The translations under genes were made by a program, and so were the position numbers. From positions 1 to 45,805 of the forward strand of contig CACPPV010000010.1 in the NCBI GenBank assembly GCA_902635895.1: a DNA stretch of 45,805 nucleotides, written 5' to 3'. Under the pieces are notes generated by a model that was not told where the DNA came from, searched no databases, and saw nothing but the letters and a program-made list of their open reading frames with translations. Origin of the DNA: an uncultured Bacteroidota bacterium. GTDB lineage: Bacteria > Bacteroidota > Bacteroidia > Flavobacteriales > Flavobacteriaceae. Positions 18,634 to 27,015 of the stretch are shown here, piece after piece; the first letter of the stretch is position 1; each line of letters begins with the position of its first letter.

Positions 18634-19368
18634 ATGAATGATATTTTAAATGATAAAATACCTAAGCATGTAGCCATTATTATGGATGGTAATGGGCGCT
18701 GGGCTAAAAAAATTGGAAAAAAAAGAGCGTTTGGTCATGAAAATGGAACAAACTCAGTTAAGGAATGTATTGATGCATCAATGAAACTTGGAATAAAAAA
18801 TTTAACATTATATGTTTTTTCAACTGAGAATTGGAATAGACCAAAATTTGAGGTAAATGCTTTAATGGATTTATTAGTTTACACAGTAAATAAGCAAAAA
18901 AAATCATTAATTGAGAATAATATAAAAGTTAATGTTTTTGGAGACTTAGGAAGCTTAAATAAAAAACCAAAAAATAAACTTGAAGATATTATTCTGAGCA
19001 CAGAAAATAATAATAAATTGAATTTGAACCTTGCAATTAGCTATGGTTCACGCCAAGAATTATTAAAAGCAATCAGGGAAGTATCAAATAAAGTTAAAAA
19101 TAACATAATTTCTGAAAAAAATATTGATGAAAAGATAATAAATGAGCATCTTTACACCCGAAATTTACCAAACGTTGATCTTTTGATTAGAACTGGAGGT
19201 GAAAGTAGAGTAAGTAACTTTTTGCTTTGGCAAATTGCTTATGCGGAATTGTACTTTACAGACATTCTTTGGCCTGATTTTAAAGAAAAAGATTTTTTTG
19301 ACGCGATTGGAAATTTTCAAAAAAGAGAAAGAAGATTTGGAAAAATTAGTGAACAAAACAAAAAATAA
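18634..19368 (+). CDS. uppS: Isoprenyl transferase (undecaprenyl diphosphate synthase)
   Basis: Elongates farnesyl diphosphate with isopentenyl units to the C55 lipid carrier needed for peptidoglycan and O-antigen. The catalytic segment is VAIIMDGNGRWAKKIG with Asp18. The second conserved block is DLLIRTGGESRVSNFLLWQI, followed by YAELYFTDILWPDF. The 244-aa length is normal. It lies 6 nt after DUF6089, and the bamA start falls in its last codons or directly after its stop, so the genes are probably translationally linked. Confidence 0.96.
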   Translation: MNDILNDKIPKHVAIIMDGNGRWAKKIGKKRAFGHENGTNSVKECIDASMKLGIKNLTLYVFSTENWNRPKFEVNALMDLLVYTVNKQKKSLIENNIKVNVFGDLGSLNKKPKNKLEDIILSTENNNKLNLNLAISYGSRQELLKAIREVSNKVKNNIISEKNIDEKIINEHLYTRNLPNVDLLIRTGGESRVSNFLLWQIAYAELYFTDILWPDFKEKDFFDAIGNFQKRERRFGKISEQNKK

Positions 19369-21904
19369 ATTGAAGCTCCACAATTACTTTAAAACTTTTG
19401 GATTGTTTTTAATGTTGATTTTAGGATTTAATTCTTATTCACAGGAAACAAATTACATTAAAGGAAATGAATATATTTTAGAAGACATTTCTGTTGTCGG
19501 TCTTAAAAATTTTAATGAGCAAACCGTAATTACTTACACTGGTTTAAAAAAAGGACAAAAAATTAGAATTCCTGGAGAACAAATTAGTGCAACCATAAGT
19601 AAATTATGGAAACTTGATTTGTTTAGTGATATTAATTTTTACTTAACAGATGTTAAGGATGGAAAAGCTTCAATTCAAATTGAAATTACAGAACTTCCAA
19701 CTTTATCTGACTTTAAAATTACAGGACTAAAAAAATCAAAAATTGAAACTATTGTCTCAGATACTGAATTAAAAAAAGGTAAAAAAATAACTGAAAACTT
19801 TATTAAAACAACCAGGAATTATATTATAAATAAATACAAAAAAGATGGTTTTTTAAACACAAAAGTTTCTATCAATGTAGTACCTGACACATCTGAAGTA
19901 AACTTTAGTAAAATGATTATTAAAGTAGATTTAGGAGACAGAGTAAAAATTAAAAAAATAAACTTCAAAGGAAATGAATTAACTAAATCTTCAAAGCTTA
20001 AAAAGAAGATGAAAAATACCAAATCAAAGTTATTTGGTAGATTTTGGAAAAAATCAAAATTTATTGAAAAAGAATACAAAGAAGATTTAACATCTGTTTT
20101 AGATTTTTATAAAGAAAGGGGGTATCGTGATGCTAGGATAGTCGCTGACACTGTAATTACAGATAAAAACAATATTACAATTAACATTGATTTAGAAGAA
20201 GGAAATAAATATTATTTTGGTGACATAACATTTTTAGGAAATTCAGTCTATCCAGATAATGTTTTAGCCAGAGCCTTAGGTTTATTCAAAGGAGATACTT
20301 ACAATGGGGTTCTTCTAAAAAAGAGAATTTCAGACAATACAAAGCCTGATGGAGATGACCTTAGTAACATGTATCAAAATAACGGATACTTGTTTTCAAA
20401 TATAAATCCTGTCGAAGTTTCTGTCGAAAACGATACTATTAATTTTGAAATTAGAATTGTTGAGGGTAAGCCTGCCTATTTTAATAAAATTAGCGTTGTT
20501 GGTAATACCCGAACCAATGATCACGTAATTTACAGAGAGTTAAGAACTAAACCAGGCGACTTATACAGCAAAGACCAGGTTGTTAGAACAGTAAGAGAAT
20601 TAGGTCAAATGGGATTCTTTGACCCTGAGCAAATTAGCCCAGATTTTAAAAATGTTGATCCAAATAATGGAACTGTTGACATTGAATATGGCTTAGTTGA
20701 AAAAGGGGCTAGTCAGGTTGAGCTTCAAGGTGGATATGGAGGTGGCGGCTTTATTGGTACATTAGGATTATCATTTAATAATTTTTCGGTTTCAGGATTA
20801 AAAGATAAAAGTAGATTCAAACCATTACCAATGGGAGATGGTCAAGCATTGTCTCTTAGATTACAGGCTAATCGTTTTTACAACACAGCAAGTTTTTCGT
20901 TTTCAGAACCATGGCTTGGAGGTAAACAACCTGTATCATTTTCAACTTCTATTTCACGAACTAAACAATATCGTTACGATTATTTCACTGGACAAGCAAA
21001 CAAAAATCAATTCTTTGAAATAACAGGAGCTCAAATTGGTCTTGCAAAAAAACTAAGAGTTCCTGATGATTATTTTGTTTTAAGACAATCAATAGGCTAC
21101 CAATATTATAATTTAAGTAACTACTATACTGGCTTATTTACCTTTGGAGATGGAAAATCAAATAATATTTTCTATGAAGTTAATTTACTTCGAGACAACA
21201 CATTCGTAAATCCAGTATTTCCTTTAGGAGGATCACAATTTTCAATAAGTGCAAAACTTTCACTTCCTTATTCGCTTTTCAATGATATTGATTATGATGA
21301 TTTAGAAAATCAGCCCGAATATCAAGATGAAGATGGTAATCCAGATCAGGCTAAAATTGATCAAGAAAAGTTTAAATGGTTAGAGTTTTACAAAATTAAA
21401 TTCAATGGAACTTGGTACACTAGATTAATTGACAAGTTTGTACTTAAAACTCATGCTGAATTTGGATTCCTAGGAGCTTACAATAATAGTAGAGGAATAA
21501 TTCCTTTTGATAGATTTTTTCTTGGTGGTGATGGTATGTCTCAATATGCAATGGATGGAAGAGAGACGGTTAGTTTAAGAGGTTATCCTAATCAATCTTT
21601 ATCTAGTCAAGACGGCTCTACTATATATAATAAGTTTTCTCTTGAACTAAGATATCCCATCTCATTAAAACCAGCTGCTTCTATTTTTGCTTTATCATTT
21701 TTAGAATCTGGAAATGGCTACGATAAGTTTAGAGATTTTAACCCATTTAATGCAAAAAGATCTGCTGGTCTTGGGATTAGAATTTTCATGCCAGCATTTG
21801 GACTTTTAGGGATTGATTTTGGTTACGGATTTGATAGCCAATACGCTGGAGATCTCAATTCTCATGGTTGGGAAACACATTTTGTAATCGGTCAAAACTT
21901 TTAG
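19349..21904 (+). CDS. bamA: Outer-membrane protein assembly factor BamA
   Basis: Central component of the outer-membrane protein insertion machinery. A signal peptide with hydrophobic core LFLMLILGF ends near NSYSQ. Five POTRA-type repeats follow (for example EDISVVGLKNFNEQTVI, KKINFKGNELTKSSKL, NKISVVGNTRTNDHVIYREL), then a 16-strand barrel with the VSLRGYPNQS motif, equivalent to the conserved L6 loop. There is no ATG start in a sensible place: candidates are GTG 19349, overlapping uppS by 20 nt, and TTG 19370, 1 nt after the uppS stop. I give the GTG; both leave an intact signal peptide. At about 851 aa it is normal for Bacteroidota. ompH/skp genes follow. Confidence 0.93.
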   Translation: MNKTKNKLKLHNYFKTFGLFLMLILGFNSYSQETNYIKGNEYILEDISVVGLKNFNEQTVITYTGLKKGQKIRIPGEQISATISKLWKLDLFSDINFYLTDVKDGKASIQIEITELPTLSDFKITGLKKSKIETIVSDTELKKGKKITENFIKTTRNYIINKYKKDGFLNTKVSINVVPDTSEVNFSKMIIKVDLGDRVKIKKINFKGNELTKSSKLKKKMKNTKSKLFGRFWKKSKFIEKEYKEDLTSVLDFYKERGYRDARIVADTVITDKNNITINIDLEEGNKYYFGDITFLGNSVYPDNVLARALGLFKGDTYNGVLLKKRISDNTKPDGDDLSNMYQNNGYLFSNINPVEVSVENDTINFEIRIVEGKPAYFNKISVVGNTRTNDHVIYRELRTKPGDLYSKDQVVRTVRELGQMGFFDPEQISPDFKNVDPNNGTVDIEYGLVEKGASQVELQGGYGGGGFIGTLGLSFNNFSVSGLKDKSRFKPLPMGDGQALSLRLQANRFYNTASFSFSEPWLGGKQPVSFSTSISRTKQYRYDYFTGQANKNQFFEITGAQIGLAKKLRVPDDYFVLRQSIGYQYYNLSNYYTGLFTFGDGKSNNIFYEVNLLRDNTFVNPVFPLGGSQFSISAKLSLPYSLFNDIDYDDLENQPEYQDEDGNPDQAKIDQEKFKWLEFYKIKFNGTWYTRLIDKFVLKTHAEFGFLGAYNNSRGIIPFDRFFLGGDGMSQYAMDGRETVSLRGYPNQSLSSQDGSTIYNKFSLELRYPISLKPAASIFALSFLESGNGYDKFRDFNPFNAKRSAGLGIRIFMPAFGLLGIDFGYGFDSQYAGDLNSHGWETHFVIGQNF

Positions 21905-21935
21905 AATACTTATATTTAACTTAATATATAGTTAA

Positions 21936-22667
21936 ATGAATCTATCAAAGATATTTTTCGCAATACTAATAATGTTATTTTCTATTGATTCTTACGCTCA
22001 GAAAAGTGAACGTATTGGAATAATTGATATGGAATATATTTTATCTAAAATGGAAGATTACACTGCTGCTAGCGAACAACTTGAAGAAAAAATTGGTGAG
22101 TGGAAAAATGAAATTGAAAGTCAAAACAAATACATTGAAAATTTAAAAGATAGCCTAGAAATTGAACGACCTCTAATGACAAAAGAATTAATTGAAGATA
22201 GAGAGTCTGAAATTGATTTTGAAGTAAAAAAATTAAATGATTATAAAGAAAAAAGGTTTGGTGTCAATGGGGATTGGATAGCACAAGAGCTTTTATTAAT
22301 AAAGCCCATTCAAGACCAGGTATTAAATGTTGTTCAGAGTATTGCAAAACAAAAAAAATTTGATAAAATTTTTGATCAATCTGCTGACGCAATTGTGCTT
22401 TATTCCGAAAAAAAATACGATATTAGCGACCTAGTTTTAAAAAGTATTCTAAGAGAGGATAAATTAGAAAAGTTAAACATTGAGTTTAACGAAGACAGTT
22501 TAAATCCTGAATTAGAGGAAAGAAAGAAACTTCTTGAAGAAAAAAAAGCACAAAAGGCTGAAGAAATAAAATCAAGAAGGGAATTAATTTTAAAACAAAA
22601 AGAAGAAAAAAGAGAGGCTTATTTAAAAAAAAGAGATAGTCTTTTAAAATTAAGAAGAAAAAAATAA
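21936..22667 (+). CDS. OmpH/Skp family periplasmic chaperone (first copy, extended)
   Basis: 243 aa with a signal peptide (core FFAILIMLFSI, ending near SYAQ). The segment ERIGIIDMEYILSKMEDY is the Skp-type first strand. Long coiled-coil helices run from about residue 45 to 170, and an extra, strongly charged Lys/Glu/Arg-rich tail covers about 185-243 and ends in LKLRRKK; this tail is absent from the second copy and from typical Skp. Skp trimers hold unfolded outer-membrane proteins on the way to BamA. It lies 31 nt after bamA, as is usual in Bacteroidota. Confidence 0.9.
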   Translation: MNLSKIFFAILIMLFSIDSYAQKSERIGIIDMEYILSKMEDYTAASEQLEEKIGEWKNEIESQNKYIENLKDSLEIERPLMTKELIEDRESEIDFEVKKLNDYKEKRFGVNGDWIAQELLLIKPIQDQVLNVVQSIAKQKKFDKIFDQSADAIVLYSEKKYDISDLVLKSILREDKLEKLNIEFNEDSLNPELEERKKLLEEKKAQKAEEIKSRRELILKQKEEKREAYLKKRDSLLKLRRKK

Positions 22668-22686
22668 CCATTAAAAAATTTAAAAA

Positions 22687-23193
22687 ATGAAAATTTTTAA
22701 GAAATTAACAGCTGCGGTTTTACTAATGTTTGTTTCATTTACAGTTACAGCTCAGAGTAAAGTTGCTCACATTGACAGTCAAGCACTAATAAGTGAAATG
22801 CCTGAAGTTAAAGAAGCTCAAGCTCAACTTGAAAAACTTCAAAAAACTTATTCTACTGAGATTGATGCTTCAATGAAAGAATATCAAACTAAGTTGCAAA
22901 CCTATTCAGCTGACGCACAAAACCAAACTGAAGTTACTAACCAAGCTCGTCAAAAGGAATTGGCTGGTATGGAACAAAATATTCAACAATATCAACAAAC
23001 AGCATCACAAGACATTCAAAAAAAGCAAGCTGATTTATTAAGACCTTTAATTGAAAAAGCTAGAGCTGCAATTCAGAAAGTTGCAAGAGCACAAGGTTTT
23101 GATTATGTTATTGACGGAACTCAAGGAGGAAGTCTAATCTTAGCAGATGGAAAAGATCTTATGGAAGATGTGAAAAAAGAATTAGGATTCTAA
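22687..23193 (+). CDS. OmpH/Skp family periplasmic chaperone (second copy)
   Basis: 168 aa, canonical Skp size. The signal peptide is MKIFKKLTAAVLLMFVSFTV ending near TAQ. It opens SKVAHIDSQALISEMPEV, continues with two Gln/Glu-rich antiparallel helices forming the tentacles, and ends with FDYVIDGTQGGSLILADGKD, the body-domain strands. Its codon usage and helix composition (many Gln and Ala) differ from the first copy, suggesting the two hold different clients. It lies 19 nt after the first copy and is followed by a clear terminator, so it ends the bamA transcript. Confidence 0.93.
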   Translation: MKIFKKLTAAVLLMFVSFTVTAQSKVAHIDSQALISEMPEVKEAQAQLEKLQKTYSTEIDASMKEYQTKLQTYSADAQNQTEVTNQARQKELAGMEQNIQQYQQTASQDIQKKQADLLRPLIEKARAAIQKVARAQGFDYVIDGTQGGSLILADGKDLMEDVKKELGF

Positions 23194-23214
23194 TTAATCT
23201 AATAAAGACATTTT

Positions 23215-23249
23215 AAAAAACTACCTAATTCCCTTAGGTAGTTTTTTTT
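23215..23249 (+). terminator. Intrinsic terminator after the second ompH
   Basis: Stem ACTACCTAA (23220-23228), loop TTCCC, and complement TTAGGTAGT (23234-23242), flanked by an A run before and a T run after. The A/T flanks extend the pairing. It separates the bamA-ompH transcript from murI, whose ATG lies 12 nt beyond. Confidence 0.9.
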
Positions 23250-23260
23250 ATTTTTATCTC

Positions 23261-24040
23261 ATGCAAGATCAACCCATAGGTATTTTTGATTCAGGTGTAG
23301 GAGGGATTACAATTTTAAATGCAATAAAAAATTTACTGCCTAATGAAAATATAATTTATCTATCCGATAATTTTAATTCACCTTATGGAGAGAAATCAAA
23401 TGAGCAAATTAATTATTTAAGTAAAAAAAACACAGACTGGTTATTAAGTAAAAATTGTAAATTAATAGTAGTTGCTTGTAACACAGCAACTACTAATAGT
23501 ATTTCATATTTAAGAAATCTATATGACATAAACTTTATCGGAGTTGAACCAGCAATAAAACCAGCTGCGTTAAATACTAAAACAGGTTCAATTGGAGTTT
23601 TAGCAACTAAAGGGACTCTTTCAAGTCAACTATTTAATACCACATCTAACGATTATTGCGATAATATTAATATCATTGAGAAAAATGGAGATGGTTTAGT
23701 TGAATTAATTGAAAATGGTATTTATAGTGGAAATGAGTTACAAAAGCTATTAAATAAATATCTTCAACCAATGATTAAATCAAATATTGATCATTTAGTT
23801 TTAGGTTGTACTCACTATCCTTTAATCAAAGAAAGTATTGAAAAAATATTACCAGATTCAGTTAAAGTTCTTGAAAGTGGTGAAGCTGTAGCAAAGCAAA
23901 CGAAAAAAATTTTAAAAGAAAATAATTTACTAAATCAATTAAAATCATCTAAATTCGAATTCTATTGTAATTCTTCTACAAAAACATTAGAAAATTTGTT
24001 AGATAATAGATACACTATAAATTCTATAAACTATGAATAA
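23261..24040 (+). CDS. murI: Glutamate racemase
   Basis: Supplies D-glutamate for peptidoglycan. The two catalytic cysteines are Cys73 in VVACNTATT and Cys183 in VLGCTHYPL, and Asp10 in IFDSGVGGITIL is the helper acid. YLSDNFNSPYGEK matches the substrate loop, although the usual D-x-x-x-x-P-Y-G appears here as D-N-F-N-S-P-Y-G. The 259-aa length is normal. It begins only 12 nt after the terminator T run, so its promoter must overlap the hairpin or transcription must read through. The last 8 nt overlap the Nfu gene. Confidence 0.95.
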   Translation: MQDQPIGIFDSGVGGITILNAIKNLLPNENIIYLSDNFNSPYGEKSNEQINYLSKKNTDWLLSKNCKLIVVACNTATTNSISYLRNLYDINFIGVEPAIKPAALNTKTGSIGVLATKGTLSSQLFNTTSNDYCDNINIIEKNGDGLVELIENGIYSGNELQKLLNKYLQPMIKSNIDHLVLGCTHYPLIKESIEKILPDSVKVLESGEAVAKQTKKILKENNLLNQLKSSKFEFYCNSSTKTLENLLDNRYTINSINYE

Positions 24041-24914
24041 CCATATTATTAAATTTAAAGAAACTAGCAGGGAAGAAGAACTTGAATTTTACTCAAATAA
24101 CTTTCTTTCAGAAAAAAGAATTGAATTTAATAAAATTGAAGAAACAAACGATTTTCCATTAATTCAACAAATTTTTTATTTACCATTTATAAAAAAAGTT
24201 ACTCTAAATAAGCATTCTATATACATTGAAAAACTTAATATTTTAGAATGGGTAGATGTTCAAGAAGAATTATGCTCTCAACTACAAGATTTTCTAAATA
24301 ACGGAGGAGTTGTAAGTAAAAATCAAATTAAAAAAACATCTCCAGTGACTGTTTATGCTGAAAGCACTCCCAACCCAAACGCTATGAAGTTCGTGGTAAA
24401 TAAAAGAATTGTTAATGATATTTATGAGTTTAAATCACTTGAAGATTCATCTGAATCTCCTTTAGCGAAATCATTATTTGGATTTGAATTTGTTAATGAA
24501 GTTTTTTTTGACTTTAATTTTGTTTCAATTATTCAAAAATCTGGATTCAAGTGGGAAGAAAATGTGATGGATGTAAGAGAGTTTATTAGGTCTTTCATTC
24601 AGGACAACAATACTATTGTATTTGAAGAAAATATTAAAAAAGCTTCAAAAGTTAAAACTGATATTCCTATTGATGATGTTTCAAAAGAAATCATAAAAAT
24701 TATTGATGAGAACATCAAGCCTGCAGTTGCTTCTGATGGCGGTAATATTCTATTCGAATCTTATGAGACTGATACAAAAAAAGTGAATGTAATTCTACAA
24801 GGTGCATGTAGCGGTTGTCCTTCTTCAACAATTACATTAAAAAGTGGAATTGAAACGATGTTAAAAGACATGTTGCCTGGAAAAATATCTGAAGTTAATG
24901 CTATTAATGGCTAA
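24033..24914 (+). CDS. Nfu-type iron-sulfur carrier with two N-terminal Nfu_N-like domains
   Basis: 293 aa. The C-terminal NifU-like domain (about 218-293) has the cluster-binding motif C-S-G-C at 259-262 inside GACSGCPSSTITLKSGI; such domains carry a 4Fe-4S cluster between two subunits and pass it to targets. The segment about 105-200 is an Nfu_N domain with its hallmark ESTPNPNAMKFVVNKR. Residues 1-100 resemble a second, degenerate copy of it (same order FLPFIKKVTL then WVDVQEEL), having lost the TPNPNAMKF motif. It overlaps murI by 8 nt and, at its 3' end, the convergent tsaB by 11 nt. Confidence 0.9.
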   Translation: MNNHIIKFKETSREEELEFYSNNFLSEKRIEFNKIEETNDFPLIQQIFYLPFIKKVTLNKHSIYIEKLNILEWVDVQEELCSQLQDFLNNGGVVSKNQIKKTSPVTVYAESTPNPNAMKFVVNKRIVNDIYEFKSLEDSSESPLAKSLFGFEFVNEVFFDFNFVSIIQKSGFKWEENVMDVREFIRSFIQDNNTIVFEENIKKASKVKTDIPIDDVSKEIIKIIDENIKPAVASDGGNILFESYETDTKKVNVILQGACSGCPSSTITLKSGIETMLKDMLPGKISEVNAING

Positions 24915-25581
24915 GACTGTCTAGTATAAAATTCTTTAAATAAGCAGGTTCGAAATATGCAAGGTTTTCAAAATCTGCATTTTGATATTTCTTAAAAGAT
25001 ATGAGAGACATCTCCTTTGAAGAAGGGTAGGTATTTGTATCAAAAAAAAATAAATTTTTACTAGCAGTGATAATATCCTTACATTTATTCTGTCCACTAC
25101 CAACCAAGTTTACCTTGTTATTTTTTAAATATTTTTTAAATGAATCTTTTTTAAGTGTTACAGGCGAATCATTTTCAATCAGATTAAATTTGTGATCATA
25201 TACAGCACTGTAAACTTCATTACTTCTGGAATCTAATACTGGCAGTATGTAACCACTATCAATTTTTACTTGTTTGGCTAAAATTAAAAGAGTTGAAATT
25301 GAAATCAGTGGAATATCTAACGAAAAACATAGCCCCTTTGCAGCTGCTACTCCAATCCTAAGACCTGTGTAAGATCCAGGGCCTTTACTAACTGAAACGG
25401 CTGAAAGTTCATTTACATTGATATTCGACTCCTCAAGGACATCCTTTATAAACAGGTGTAATTTAGTTGAGTGAGAATATTTTTCATCATTTTCCTCCTT
25501 TATAGATATTAACTTTCCATTTTTTGATAACGATACAGAACAATTAGTTGAAGAAGTTTCTATGTTTAGAATATGACACAT
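24904..25581 (-). CDS. tsaB: tRNA threonylcarbamoyladenosine biosynthesis protein TsaB
   Basis: Non-catalytic partner of TsaD in forming t6A37 on ANN-decoding tRNAs. The N-terminal ASKHA fold is clear: ILNIETSSTNCSVSLSKNG, then VSKGPGSYTGLRIGVAAAKG near 65-85, the family signature, and LPVLDSRSNEVYSAVYD. The 225-aa length is normal. It is the last gene of a leftward run starting at the exporter ATPase, and its ATG directly abuts the stop of the TolC-type gene with no gap, so an essential tRNA-modification gene seems to depend on, or read through from, an efflux operon. Confidence 0.93.
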   Translation of the reverse strand: MCHILNIETSSTNCSVSLSKNGKLISIKEENDEKYSHSTKLHLFIKDVLEESNINVNELSAVSVSKGPGSYTGLRIGVAAAKGLCFSLDIPLISISTLLILAKQVKIDSGYILPVLDSRSNEVYSAVYDHKFNLIENDSPVTLKKDSFKKYLKNNKVNLVGSGQNKCKDIITASKNLFFFDTNTYPSSKEMSLISFKKYQNADFENLAYFEPAYLKNFILDSLSH

Positions 25582-27000
25582 TTAATTAACCGAAATTGGA
25601 ACTCCAAAATAAAATTCTAAAACTTTAAGTTTAAAAATATAATCATATTTTGTTCTAATTAATTCAAACTGAGCAAGTTCATATCGCTGTTTAGCTTGGG
25701 AGAAATCAAATGAGTTCATCGTTCCTATTTCAAATTTATCAGAGGCATACTCAAAAGCTTGTTTTCTTGCTGCTAATAACTTTACGGATGCTTGATAAGC
25801 TTTAATAGCACCTTTTGCGTCATTATAAGATTGGTTAACTGTATTTTCTAAATCTAATTTTTTTTGTTCAAGCGAATTAACACTTCTTAAAATATTAATT
25901 TTAGACCTATCAATATTATTTCTGGTACTAAAGCTATTTAATATAGGTATTGACAAACTAAGTCCAAAATTTTGACCCTTATTTAAATCAAACTGATCTG
26001 AAAAAGATAACGGTTTTTCTGTTTTATATATTGGATAAGGAGCAACAACTTTTTCATTAGTACTTTCTACAACTCCAATGGTATTTAATCCAAACTCTCC
26101 TGTTGGAACAATCCTATCACTGTAACTTATTCTTGAACTGTAAGAATAAAAAGCTGATAATCTTGGCATTGACAAAGCTTTAGAAATTTCTAAATCCTTT
26201 TTAGCTATTTCAACATTAGTTTCAATAAGTTTTATATCTTTTTTATTTTCTACAGCATAACTGAAAATCTCCGTTGGTGTTTTAGATAAAATATCTGAAA
26301 CTGGGATATCGTATTTTTCGTTAGCAATTTTAAAGTTTTCATAATCATCAATCAAAATAAGTTGCGCAAGCGCAATTTTTGAAAGATAATACGCATTTTG
26401 TGCATCCACTACACTTTTTTCTTGAGAAGCTAAGTTTGCCTCGACCTCATAAACATCACCCTTTGGAATCACACCAGAACTTATCAACTTTTTAGTTCTA
26501 TCTAATTCTCTTTTGGTAATTTCTAATTGTAGCTTTTGAGCAGCCAATGCTTCTTTACTAAATAGAACTTGCAGATAAGAATTTGCAACAAGAAGAGCAA
26601 CATTTTCAGCCATGTCTTCAAGCTGATATTGACTCGCTAGTAAAGATAAATTTGCTCTGTGAAGTCTTTTGACATTTTGTAATCCGTTGTAAAGGTCTAC
26701 ATTTAAATTTAAATTCATTGAAGAGAACTGTGTTGTAACATTCTCAAGTAAACCAGTTGTAATATTCTGATTTAATCCTACATTCCAAGAATGATTTCCT
26801 CCTACGTTTACATTTGGTAAAAAATTCCCAATAGCTCCCTTTTTTTCTATTTCTGAATTTACATAATCAAGTTGAGATTGTTTAATAGAAATATTCATTT
26901 CCAGGGCTCTTTCAACACATGCTTCTAATGTCCAGGGCTCTTGTGAATATTGATAACCCGAAAGCAATAGTGTTAAAAATGTTAATATAATTTTTTTCAT
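25582..27000 (-). CDS. TolC family outer-membrane efflux protein
   Basis: 472 aa with a signal peptide (MKKIILTFLTLLLSGYQYSQ). It contains two outer-membrane efflux protein repeats, each with long helices: EPWTLEACVERALEMNISIK starts the first, and a second set begins near SKTPTEIFSYAVENKKDIKL. GNFLPNVNVGG marks the first strand pair. Trimers of such proteins form the outer-membrane duct for tripartite exporters. It lies 15 nt after the HlyD-family adaptor gene and belongs to the same operon as the ABC permeases and ATPase. Confidence 0.94.
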   Translation of the reverse strand: MKKIILTFLTLLLSGYQYSQEPWTLEACVERALEMNISIKQSQLDYVNSEIEKKGAIGNFLPNVNVGGNHSWNVGLNQNITTGLLENVTTQFSSMNLNLNVDLYNGLQNVKRLHRANLSLLASQYQLEDMAENVALLVANSYLQVLFSKEALAAQKLQLEITKRELDRTKKLISSGVIPKGDVYEVEANLASQEKSVVDAQNAYYLSKIALAQLILIDDYENFKIANEKYDIPVSDILSKTPTEIFSYAVENKKDIKLIETNVEIAKKDLEISKALSMPRLSAFYSYSSRISYSDRIVPTGEFGLNTIGVVESTNEKVVAPYPIYKTEKPLSFSDQFDLNKGQNFGLSLSIPILNSFSTRNNIDRSKINILRSVNSLEQKKLDLENTVNQSYNDAKGAIKAYQASVKLLAARKQAFEYASDKFEIGTMNSFDFSQAKQRYELAQFELIRTKYDYIFKLKVLEFYFGVPISVN

Positions 27001-27015
27001 AATTTTTGTATTGCT

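Noticed and set aside
22486-22671. Leftward 61-codon ORF opposite the end of the first ompH
   Set aside because: It is the complement of the Lys/Glu-rich tail, giving a Phe/Leu-rich artefact.
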